DNA of 64,000 bases from Henricia sp. BOLD:AAB3569 (Eukaryota; Echinodermata; Asteroidea; Spinulosida; Echinasteridae), in contig JBBELK010001477.1 of assembly GCA_037783545.1 (NCBI GenBank), positions 62,001 to 126,000 of the forward strand, given 5' to 3'. The notes under the pieces were generated by a model. It was not told the origin of the DNA, made no database searches, and saw nothing but the letters and a program-made list of their open reading frames with translations. The translations under genes and the position numbers were made by a program. Positions 49,473-61,895 of the stretch are shown here, piece after piece. Within the stretch, counting starts at the first letter, position 1. Each line of letters starts with the position of its first letter.

Positions 49473-52400
49473 GTGTGTCCCAAATGCCGGCAAATTTGGA
49501 AATCAAGGAATTTTCCAACCAACTTCAAATTTTGCATGCTCCAAACTGTATATATTCCGCACTTGTCATGCAAAATTGACAGATTTTCGCTGGGAAATGA
49601 CGGAGACATTTCAGAGTTTAGGGAAAACGGAGCTCGGCTGCGTGGTTATTCCCCTGACCGTGGCTGTTGGGACACCCTGCGCATGCGCCGCGCTGGTGTA
49701 CATTTGTACGGCCGTTGACTCACCCCAGATTGTGACGGGAATTAGGTCAAAGTGTGTCCCAAATGCCGGCAAATTTGGAAATCAAGGAATTTTCCAACCA
49801 ACTTCAAATTTTGCATGCTCCAAACTGTATATATTCGGCACTTGTCATGCAAAATTGACAGATTTTCGCTGGGAAATGACGGAGAAATTTCAGAGTTTAG
49901 GGAAAACGGAGCTCGGCTGCGTGGTTATTCCCCTAACCGTGGCTGTTGGGACACCCTGCGCCGCGCTGGTGTACATTTGTACGGCCGTTGACTCACCCCA
50001 TATTGTGACGGGAATTAGGTCAAAGTGTGTCCCAAATGCCGGCAAATTTGGAAATCAAGGAATTTTCCAACCAACTTCAAATTTTGCATGCTCCAAACTG
50101 TATATATTCCGCACTTGTCATGCAAAATTGACAGATTTTCGCTGGGAAATGACGGAGACATTTCAGAGTTTAGGGAAAACGGAGCTCGGCTGCGTGGTTA
50201 TTCCCCTAACCGTGGCTGTTGGGACACCATGCGCATGCGCCGCGCTGGTGTACATTTGTACGGCCGTTGACTCACCCCAGATTGTGACGGGAATTAGGTC
50301 AAAGTGTGTCCCAAATGCCGGCAAATTTGGAAATCAAGGAATTTTCCAACCAACTTCAAATTTTGCATGCTCCAAACTGTATATATTCCGCACTTGTCAT
50401 GCAAAATTGACAGATTTTCGCTGGGAAATGACGGAGAAATTTCAGAGTTTAGGGAAAACGAAGCTCGGCTGCGTGGTTATTCCCCTAACCGTGGCTGTTG
50501 GGACACCCTGCGCCGCGCTGGTGTACATTTGTATGGCCGTTGACTCACCCCAGATTGTGACGGGAATTAGGTCAAAGTGTGTCCCAAATGCCGGCAAATT
50601 TGGAAATCAAGGAATTTTCCAACCAACTTCAAATTTTGCATGCTCCAAACTGTATATATTCCGCACTTGTCATGCAAAATTGACAGATTTTCGCTGTGAA
50701 ATGACGGAGAAATTTCAGAGTTTAGGGAAAACGGAGCTCGGCTGCGTGGTTATTCCCCTAACCGTGGCTGTTGGGACACCCTGCGCATGCGCCGCGCTGG
50801 TGTACATTTGTACGGCCGTTGACTCACCCCAGATTTTGACGGGAATTAGCTCAAAGTGTTTCCCAAATGCCGGCAAATTTGGAAATCAAGGAATTTTCCA
50901 ACCAACTTCAAATTTTGCATGCTCCAAACTGTATATATTCCGCACTTGTCATGGAAAATTGACAGATTTTCGCTGGGAAATGACGGAGAAATTTCAGAGT
51001 TTAGGGAAAACGGAGCTCGGCTGCGTGGTTATTCCCCTAACCGTGGCTGTTGGGACACCCTGCGCCGCGCTGGTGTACATTTGTACGGCCGTTGACTCAC
51101 CCCAGATTGTGACGGGAATTAGGTCAAAGTGTGTCCCAAATGCCGGCAAATTTGGAAATCAAGGAATTGTCCAACCAACTTCAAATTTTGCATGCTCCAA
51201 ACTGTATATATTCGGCACTTGTCATGCAAAATTGACAGATTTTCGCTGGGAAATGACGGAGAAATTTCAGAGTTTAGGGAAAACGGAGCTCGGCTGCGTG
51301 GTTATTCCCCTAACCGTGGCTGTTGGGACACCCTGCGCCGCGCTGGTGTACATTTGTACGGCCGTTGACTCACCCCAGATTGTGACGGGAATTAGGTCAA
51401 AGTGTGTCCCAAATGCCGGCAAATTTGGAAATCAAGGAATTTTCCAACCAACTTCAAATTTTGCATGCTCCAAACTGTATATATTCCGCACTTGTCATGC
51501 AAAATTGACAGATTTTCGCTGGGAAATGACGGAGAAATTTCAGAGTTTAGGGAAAACGGAGCTCGGCTGCGTGGTTATTCCCCTAACCGTGGCTGTTGGG
51601 ACACCCTGCGCATGCGCCGCGCTGGTGTACATTTGTACGGCCGTTGACTCACCCCAGATTGTGACGGGAATTAGGTCAAAGTGTGTCCCAAATGCCGGCA
51701 AATTTGGAAATCAAGGAATTGTCCAACCAACTTCAAATTTTGCATGCTCCAAACTGTATATATTCCGCACTTGTCATGCAAAATTGACAGATTTTCGCTG
51801 GGAAATGACGGAGACATTTCAGAGTTTAGGGAAAACGGAGCTCGGCTGCGTGGTTATTCCCCTAACCGTGGCTGTTGGGACACCATGCGCATGCGCCGCG
51901 CTGGTGTACATTTGTACGGCCGTTGACTCACCCCAGATTGTGACGGGAATTAGGTCAAAGTGTGTCCCAAATGCCGGCAAATTTGGAAATCAAGGAATTT
52001 TCCAACCAACTTCAAATTTTGCATGCTCCAAACTGTATATATTCCGCACTTGTCATGCAAAATTGACAGATTTTCGCTGGGAAATGACGGAGAAATTTCA
52101 GAGTTTAGGGAAAACGAAGCTCGGCTGCGTGGTTATTCCCCTAACCGTGGCTGTTGGGACACCCTGCGCCGCGCTGGTGTACATTTGTATGGCCGTTGAC
52201 TCACCCCAGATTGTGACGGGAATTAGGTCAAAGTGTGTCCCAAATGCCGGCAAATTTGGAAATCAAGGAATTTTCCAACCAACTTCAAATTTTGCATGCT
52301 CCAAACTGTATATATTCCGCACTTGTCATGCAAAATTGACAGATTTTCGCTGTGAAATGACGGAGAAATTTCAGAGTTTAGGGAAAACGGAGCTCGGCTG

Positions 52401-54440
52401 CGTGGTTATTCCACTAACCGTGGCTGTTGGGACACCCTGCGCATGCGCCGCGCTGGTGTACATTTGTACGGCCGTTGACTCACCCCAGATTGTGACGGGA
52501 ATTAGCTCAAAGTGTTTCCCAAATGCCGGCAAATTTGGAAATCAAGGAATTTTCCAACCAACTTCAAATTTTGCATGCTCCAAACTGTATATATTCCGCA
52601 CTTGTCATGCAAAATTGACAGATTTTCGCTGGGAAATGACGGAGAAATTTCAGAGTTTAGGGAAAACGGAGCTCGGCTGCGTGGTTATTCCCCTAACCGT
52701 GGCTGTTGGGACACCCTGCGCATGCGCCGCGCTGGTGTACATTTGTACGGCCGTTGACTCACCCCAGATTGTGACGGGAATTAGATCAAAGTGTGTCCCA
52801 AATGCCGGCAAATTTGGAAATCAAGGAATTTTCCAACCAACTTCAAATTTTGCATGCTCCAAACTGTATATATTCCGCACTTGTCATGCAAAATTGACAG
52901 ATTTTTGCTGGGAAATGACGGAGAAATTTCAGAGTTTAGAGAAAACGGAGCTCTGCTGCGTGGTTATTCCCCTAACCGTGGCTGTTGGGACACCCTGCGC
53001 CGCGCTGGTGTACATTTGTACGGCCGTTGACTCACCCCAGATTGTGACGGGAATTAGGTCAAAGTGTGTCCCAAATGCCGGCAAATTTGGAAATCAAGGA
53101 AATTTCCAACCAACTTCAAATTTTGCATGCTCCAAACTGTATATATTTCGCACTTGTCATGCAAAATTGACCGATTTTCGCTGGGAAATGACGGAGAAAA
53201 TTCAGAGTTTAGGGAAAACGGAGCTCGGCTGCGTGGTTATTCCCCTAACCGTGGCTGTTGGGACACCCTGCGCATGCGCCGCGCTGGTGTACATTTGTAC
53301 GGCCGTTGACTCACCCCAGATTGTGACGGGAATTAGATCAAAGTGTGTCCCAAATGCCGGCAAATTTGGAAATCAAGGAATTTTCCAACCAACTTCAAAT
53401 TTTGCATGCTCCAAACTGTATATATTCCGCACTTGTCATGCAAAATTGACAGATTTTTGCTGGGAAATGACGGAGAAATTTCAGAGTTTAGAGAAAACGG
53501 AGCTCTGCTGCGTGGTTATTCCCCTAACCGTGGCTGTTGGGACACCCTGCGCCGCGCTGGTGTACATTTGTACGGCCGTTGACTCACCCCAGATTGCGAC
53601 GGGAATTAGGTCAAAGTGTGTCCCAAATGCCGGCAAATTTGGAAATCAAGGAAATTTCCAACCAACTTCAAATTTTGCATGCTCCAAACTGTATATATTT
53701 CGCACTTGTCATGCAAAATTGACCGATTTTCGCTGGGAAATGACGGAGAAATTTCAGAGTTTAGGGAAAACGGAGCTCGGCTGCGTGGTTATTCCCCTAA
53801 CCGTGGCTGTTGGGACACCCTGCGCATGCGCCAAGCTGGTGTACATTTGTACGGCCGTTGACTCACCCCAGATTGTGACGGGAATTAGGTCAAAGTGTGT
53901 CCCAAATGCCGGCAAATTTGGAAATCAAGGAATTTTCCAACCAACTTCAAATTTTGCATGCTCCAAACTGTATATATTCCGCACTTGTCATGCAAAATTG
54001 ACAGATTTTCGCTGGGAAATGACGGAGAAATTTCAGAGTTTAGGGAAAACGGAGCTCTGCTGCGTGGTTATTCCCCTAACCGTGGCTGTTGGGACACCCT
54101 GCGCCGCGCTGGTGTACATTTGTACGGCCGTTGACTCACCCCAGATTGAGACGGGAATTAGGTCAAAGTGTGCCCCAAATGCCGGCAATTTTGGAAATCA
54201 AGGAATTTTCCAACCAACTTCAAATTTTGCATGCTCCAAACTGTATATATTCCGCACTTGTCATGCAAAATTGACAGATTTTCGCTAGGAAATGACGGAG
54301 AAATTTCAGAGTTTAGGGAAAACGGAGCTCGGCTGCGTGGTTATTCCCCTAACCGTGGCTGTTGGGACACCCTGCGCCGCGCTGGTGTACATTTGTACGG
54401 CCGTTGACTCACCCCAGATTGTGACGGGAATTAGGTCAAA
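49473..54440. repeat. Right higher-order unit U5, 18 monomers, 4,968 bp
   Basis: Order a-b-c-d-e-f-g, then a plain 279-bp monomer (51402) and a Q-like monomer (51681), a second d-e (51960, 52233), h-i-j, a second i-j (53343, 53616), k-l. The second j ends GCCAAGCTGG and l has GTGTGCCCC, both shared with U7. TAG at 54286-54288. Confidence 0.9.
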
Positions 54441-57400
54441 GTGTGTCCCAAATGCCGGCAAATTTGGAAATCAAGGAATTTTCCAACCAACTTCAAATTT
54501 TGCATGCTCCAAACTGTATATATTCCGCACTTGTCATGCAAAATTGACAGATTTTCGCTGGGAAATGACGGAGACATTTCAGAGTTTAGGGAAAACGGAG
54601 CTCGGCTGCGTGGTTATTCCCCTGACCGTGGCTGTTGGGACACCCTGCGCATGCGCCGCGCTGGTGTACATTTGTACGGCCGTTGACTCACCCCAGATTG
54701 TGACGGGAATTAGGTCAAAGTGTGTCCCAAATGCCGGCAAATTTGGAAATCAAGGAATTTTCCAACCAACTTCAAATTTTGCATGCTCCAAACTGTATAT
54801 ATTCGGCACTTGTCATGCAAAATTGACAGATTTTCGCTGGGAAATGACGGAGAAATTTCAGAGTTTAGGGAAAACGGAGCTCGGCTGCGTGGTTATTCCC
54901 CTAACCGTAGCTGTTGGGACACCCTGCGCCGCGCTGGTGTACATTTGTACGGCCGTTGACTCACCCCATATTGTGACGGGAATTAGGTCAAAGTGTGTCC
55001 CAAATGCCGGCAAATTTGGAAATCAAGGAATTTTCCAACCAACTTCAAATTTTGCATGCTCCAAACTGTATATATTCCGCACTTGTCATGCAAAATTGAC
55101 AGATTTTCGCTGGGAAATGACGGAGACATTTCAGAGTTTAGGGAAAACGGAGCTCGGCTGCGTGGTTATTCCCCTAACCGTGGCTGTTGGGACACCATGC
55201 GCATGCGCCGCGCTGGTGTACATTTGTACGGCCGTTGACTCACCCCAGATTGTGACGGGAATTAGGTCAAAGTGTGTCCCAAATGCCGGCAAATTTGGAA
55301 ATCAAGGAATTTTCCAACCAACTTCAAATTTTGCATGCTCCAAACTGTATATATTCCGCACTTGTCATGCAAAATTGACAGATTTTCGCTGGGAAATGAC
55401 GGAGAAATTTCAGAGTTTAGGGAAAACGAAGCTCGGCTGCGTGGTTATTCCCCTAACCGTGGCTGTTGGGACACCCTGCGCCGCGCTGGTGTACATTTGT
55501 ATGGCCGTTGACTCACCCCAGATTGTGACGGGAATTAGGTCAAAGTGTGTCCCAAATGCCGGCAAATTTGGAAATCAAGGAATTTTCCAACCAACTTCAA
55601 ATTTTGCATGCTCCAAACTGTATATATTCCGCACTTGTCATGCAAAATTGACAGATTTTCGCTGTGAAATGACGGAGAAATTTCAGAGTTTAGGGAAAAC
55701 GGAGCTCGGCTGCGTGGTTATTCCCCTAACCGTGGCTGTTGGGACACCCTGCGCATGCGCCGCGCTGGTGTACATTTGTACGGCCGTTGACTCACCCCAG
55801 ATTGTGACGGGAATTAGCTCAAAGTGTTTCCCAAATGCCGGCAAATTTGGAAATCAAGGAATTTTCCAACCAACTTCAAATTTTGCATGCTCCAAACTGT
55901 ATATATTCCGCACTTGTCATGGAAAATTGACAGATTTTCGCTGGGAAATGACGGAGAAATTTCAGAGTTTAGGGAAAACGGAGCTCGGCTGCGTGGTTAT
56001 TCCCCTAACCGTGGCTGTTGGGACACCCTGCGCCGCGCTGGTGTACATTTGTACGGCCGTTGACTCACCCCAGATTGTGACGGGAATTAGGTCAAAGTGT
56101 GTCCCAAATGCCGGCAAATTTGGAAATCAAGGAATTGTCCAACCAACTTCAAATTTTGCATGCTCCAAACTGTATATATTCGGCACTTGTCATGCAAAAT
56201 TGACAGATTTTCGCTGGGAAATGACGGAGAAATTTCAGAGTTTAGGGAAAACGGAGCTCGGCTGCGTGGTTATTCCCCTAACCGTGGCTGTTGGGACACC
56301 CTGCGCATGCGCCGCGCTGGTGTACATTTGTACGGCCGTTGACTCACCCCAGATTGTGACGGGAATTAGCTCAAAGTGTTTCCCAAATGCCGGCAAATTT
56401 GGAAATCAAGGAATTTTCCAACCAACTTCAAATTTTGCATGCTCCAAACTGTATATATTCCGCACTTGTCATGCAAAATTGACAGATTTTCGCTGGGAAA
56501 TGACGGAGAAATTTCAGAGTTTAGGGAAAACGGAGCTCGGCTGCGTGGTTATTCCCCTAACCGTGGCTGTTGGGACACCCTGCGCATGCGCCGCGCTGGT
56601 GTACATTTATACGGCCGTTGACTCACCCCAGATTGTGACGGGAATTAGATCAAAGTGTGTCCCAAATGCCGGCAAATTTGGAAATCAAGGAATTTTCCAA
56701 CCAACTTCAAATTTTGCATGCTCCAAACTGTATATATTCCGCACTTGTCATGCAAAATTGACAGATTTTTGCTGGGAAATGACGGAGAAATTTCAGAGTT
56801 TAGAGAAAACGGAGCTCTGCTGCGTGGTTATTCCCCTAACCGTGGCTGTTGGGACACCCTGCGCCGCGCTGGTGTACATTTGTACGGCCGTTGACTCACC
56901 CCAGATTGTGACGGGAATTAGGTCAAAGTGTGTCCCAAATGCCGGCAAATTTGGAAATCAAGGAAATTTCCAACCAACTTCAAATTTTGCATGCTCCAAA
57001 CTGTATATATTTCGCACTTGTCATGCAAAATTGACCGATTTTCGCTGGGAAATGACGGAGAAATTTCAGAGTTTAGGGAAAACGGAGCTCGGCTGCGTGG
57101 TTATTCCCCTAACCGTGGCTGTTGGGACACCCTGCGCATGCGCCGCGCTGGTGTACATTTGTACGGCCGTTGACTCACCCCAGATTGTGACGGGAATTAG
57201 GTCAAAGTGTGTCCCAAATGCCGGCAAATTTGGAAATCAAGGAATTTTCCAACCAACTTCAAATTTTGCATGCTCCAAACTGTATATATTCCGCACTTGT
57301 CATGCAAAATTGACAGATTTTCGCTGGGAAATGACGGAGAAATTTCAGAGTTTAGGGAAAACGGAGCTCGGCTGCGTGGTTATTCCCCTAACCGTGGCTG

Positions 57401-59414
57401 TTGGGACACCCTGCGCCGCGCTGGTGTACATTTGTACGGCCGTTGACTCACCCCAGATTGTGACGGGAATTAGGTCAAAGTGTGTCCCAAATGCCGGCAA
57501 ATTTGGAAATCAAGGAATTGTCCAACCAACTTCAAATTTTGCATGCTCCAAACTGTATATATTCGGCACTTGTCATGCAAAATTGACAGATTTTCGCTGG
57601 GAAATGACGGAGAAATTTCAGAGTTTAGGGAAAACGGAGCTCGGCTGCGTGGTTATTCCCCTAACCGTGGCTGTTGGGACACCCTGCGCATGCGCCGCGC
57701 TGGTGTACATTTGTACGGCCGTTGACTCACCCCAGATTGTGACGGGAATTAGCTCAAAGTGTTTCCCAAATGCCGGCAAATTTGGAAATCAAGGAATTTT
57801 CCAACCAACTTCAAATTTTGCATGCTCCAAACTGTATATATTCCGCACTTGTCATGCAAAATTGACAGATTTTCGCTGGGAAATGACGGAGAAATTTCAG
57901 AGTTTAGGGAAAACGGAGCTCGGCTGCGTGGTTATTCCACTAACCGTGGCTGTTGGGACACCCTGCGCATGCGCCGCGCTGGTGTACATTTGTACGGCCG
58001 TTGACTCACCCCAGATTGTGACGGGAATTAGCTCAAAGTGTTTCCCAAATGCCGGCAAATTTGGAAATCAAGGAATTTTCCAACCAACTTCAAATTTTGC
58101 ATGCTCCAAACTGTATATATTCCGCACTTGTCATGCAAAATTGACAGATTTTCGCTGGGAAATGACGGAGAAATTTCAGAGTTTAGGGAAAACGGAGCTC
58201 GGCTGCGTGGTTATTCCCCTAACCGTGGCTGTTGGGACACCCTGCGCATGCGCCGCGCTGGTGTACATTTATACGGCCGTTGACTCACCCCAGATTGTGA
58301 CGGGAATTAGATCAAAGTGTGTCCCAAATGCCGGCAAATTTGGAAATCAAGGAATTTTCCAACCAACTTCAAATTTTGCATGCTCCAAACTGTATATATT
58401 CCGCACTTGTCATGCAAAATTGACAGATTTTTGCTGGGAAATGACGGAGAAATTTCAGAGTTTAGAGAAAACGGAGCTCTGCTGCGTGGTTATTCCCCTA
58501 ACCGTGGCTGTTGGGACACCCTGCGCCGCGCTGGTGTACATTTGTACGGCCGTTGACTCACCCCAGATTGTGACGGGAATTAGGTCAAAGTGTGTCCCAA
58601 ATGCCGGCAAATTTGGAAATCAAGGAAATTTCCAACCAACTTCAAATTTTGCATGCTCCAAACTGTATATATTTCGCACTTGTCATGCAAAATTGACCGA
58701 TTTTCGCTGGGAAATGACGGAGAAATTTCAGAGTTTAGGGAAAACGGAGCTCGGCTGCGTGGTTATTCCCCTAACCGTGGCTGTTGGGACACCCTGCGCA
58801 TGCGCCGCGCTGGTGTACATTTGTACGGCCGTTGACTCACCCCAGATTGTGACGGGAATTAGGTCAAAGTGTGTCCCAAATGCCGGCAAATTTGGAAATC
58901 AAGGAATTTTCCAACCAACTTCAAATTTTGCATGCTCCAAACTGTATATATTCCGCACTTGTCATGCAAAATTGACAGATTTTCGCTGGGAAATGACGGA
59001 GAAATTTCAGAGTTTAGGGAAAACGGAGCTCTGCTGCGTGGTTATTCCCCTAACCGTGGCTGTTGGGACACCCTGCGCCGCGCTGGTGTACATTTGTACG
59101 GCCGTTGACTCACCCCAGATTGAGACGGGAATTAGGTCAAAGTGTGTCCCAAATGCCGGCAATTTTGGAAATCAAGGAATTTTCCAACCAACTTCAAATT
59201 TTGCATGCTCCAAACTGTATATATTCCGCACTTGTCATGCAAAATTGACAGATTTTCGCTAGGAAATGACGGAGAAATTTCAGAGTTTAGGGAAAACGGA
59301 GCTCGGCTGCGTGGTTATTCCCCTAACCGTGGCTGTTGGGACACCCTGCGCCGCGCTGGTGTACATTTGTACGGCCGTTGACTCACCCCAGATTGTGACG
59401 GGAATTAGGTCAAA
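54441..59414. repeat. Right higher-order unit U6, 18 monomers, 4,974 bp
   Basis: Order a-b-c-d-e-f-g-h-i-j, a plain 273-bp monomer (57207), then g-h-h-i-j-k-l. The second g-to-j pass repeats the first, including the private TTTATACGG (56609 and 58271), with one h added. TAG at 59260-59262. Confidence 0.9.
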
Positions 59415-61895
59415 GTGTGTCCCAAATGCCGGCAAATTTGGAAATCAAGGAATTTTCCAACCAACTTCAAATTTTGCATGCTCCAAACTGTATATATTCC
59501 GCACTTGTCATGCAAAATTGACAGATTTTCGCTGGGAAATGACGGAGACATTTCAGAGTTTAGGGAAAACGGAGCTCGGCTGCGTGGTTATTCCCCTGAC
59601 CGTGGCTGTTGGGACACCCTGCGCATGCGCCGCGCTGGTGTACATTTGTACGGCCGTTGACTCACCCCAGATTGTGACGGGAATTAGGTCAAAGTGTGTC
59701 CCAAATGCCGGCAAATTTGGAAATCAAGGAATTTTCCAACCAACTTCAAATTTTGCATGCTCCAAACTGTATATATTCGGCACTTGTCATGCAAAATTGA
59801 CAGATTTTCGCTGGGAAATGACGGAGAAATTTCAGAGTTTAGGGAAAACGGAGCTCGGCTGCTTGGTTATTCCCCTAACCGTGGCTGTTGGGACACCCTG
59901 CGCCGCGCTGGTGTACATTTGTACGGCCGTTGACTCACCCCATATTGTGACGGGAATTAGGTCAAAGTGTGTCCCAAATGCCGGCAAATTTGGAAATCAA
60001 GGAATTTTCCAACCAACTTCAAATTTTGCATGCTCCAAACTGTATATATTCCGCACTTGTCATGCAAAATTGACAGATTTTCGCTGGGAAATGACGGAGA
60101 CATTTCAGAGTTTAGGGAAAACGGAGCTCGGCTGCGTGGTTATTCCCCTAACCGTGGCTGTTGGGACACCATGCGCATGCGCCGCGCTGGTGTACATTTG
60201 TACGGCCGTTGACTCACCCCAGATTGTGACGGGAATTAGGTCAAAGTGTGTCCCAAATGCCGGCAAATTTGGAAATCAAGGAATTTTCCAACCAACTTCA
60301 AATTTTGCATGCTCCAAACTGTATATATTCCGCACTTGTCATGCAAAATTGACAGATTTTCGCTGGGAAATGACGGAGAAATTTCAGAGTTTAGGGAAAA
60401 CGAAGCTCGGCTGCGTGGTTATTCCCCTAACCGTGGCTGTTGGGACACCCTGCGCCGCGCTGGTGTACATTTGTATGGCCGTTGACTCACCCCAGATTGT
60501 GACGGGAATTAGGTCAAAGTGTGTCCCAAATGCCGGCAAATTTGGAAATCAAGGAATTTTCCAACCAACTTCAAATTTTGCATGCTCCAAACTGTATATA
60601 TTCCGCACTTGTCATGCAAAATTGACAGATTTTCGCTGTGAAATGACGGAGAAATTTCAGAGTTTAGGGAAAACGGAGCTCGGCTGCGTGGTTATTCCCC
60701 TAACCGTGGCTGTTGGGACACCCTGCGCATGCGCCGCGCTGGTGTACATTTGTACGGCCGTTGACTCACCCCAGATTGTGACGGGAATTAGCTCAAAGTG
60801 TTTCCCAAATGCCGGCAAATTTGGAAATCAAGGAATTTTCCAACCAACTTCAAATTTTGCATGCTCCAAACTGTATATATTCCGCACTTGTCATGGAAAA
60901 TTGACAGATTTTCGCTGGGAAATGACGGAGAAATTTCAGAGTTTAGGGAAAACGGAGCTCGGCTGCGTGGTTAGTCCCCTAACCGTGGCTGTTGGGACAC
61001 CCTGCGCCGCGCTGGTGTACATTTGTACGGCCGTTGACTCACCCCAGATTGTGACGGGAATTAGGTCAAAGTGTGTCCCAAATGCCGGCAAATTTGGAAA
61101 TCAAGGAAATTTCCAACCAACTTCAAATTTTGCATGCTCCAAACTGTATATATTTCGCACTTGTCATGCAAAATTGACCGATTTTCGCTGGGAAATGACG
61201 GAGAAATTTCAGAGTTTAGGGAAAACGGAGCTCGGCTGCGTGGTTATTCCCCTAACCGTGGCTGTTGGGACACCCTGCGCATGCGCCAAGCTGGTGTACA
61301 TTTGTACGGCCGTTGACTCACCCCAGATTGTGACGGGAATTAGGTCAAAGTGTGTCCCAAATGCCGGCAAATTTGGAAATCAAGGAATTTTCCAACCAAC
61401 TTCAAATTTTGCATGCTCCAAACTGTATATATTCCGCACTTGTCATGCAAAATTGACAGATTTTCGCTGGGAAATGACGGAGAAATTTCAGAGTTTAGGG
61501 AAAACGGAGCTCTGCTGCGTGGTTATTCCCCTAACCGTGGCTGTTGGGACACCCTGCGCCGCGCTGGTGTACATTTGTACGGCCGTTGACTCACCCCAGA
61601 TTGAGACGGGAATTAGGTCAAAGTGTGCCCCAAATGCCGGCAATTTTGGAAATCAAGGAATTTTCCAACCAACTTCAAATTTTGCATGCTCCAAACTGTA
61701 TATATTCCGCACTTGTCATGCAAAATTGACAGATTTTCGCTAGGAAATGACGGAGAAATTTCAGAGTTTAGGGAAAACGGAGCTCGGCTGCGTGGTTATT
61801 CCCCTAACCGTGGCTGTTGGGACACCCTGCGCCGCGCTGGTGTACATTTGTACGGCCGTTGACTCACCCCAGATTGTGACGGGAATTAGGTCAAA
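59415..61895. repeat. Right higher-order unit U7, 9 monomers, 2,481 bp
   Basis: Order a-b-c-d-e-f-j-k-l. GCTTGGTTA (b) and GGTTAGTCCC (end of f) are private. It equals U5 with the nine monomers from g through i removed, and shares GCCAAGCTGG and GTGTGCCCC with U5. TAG at 61741-61743. Confidence 0.9.
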
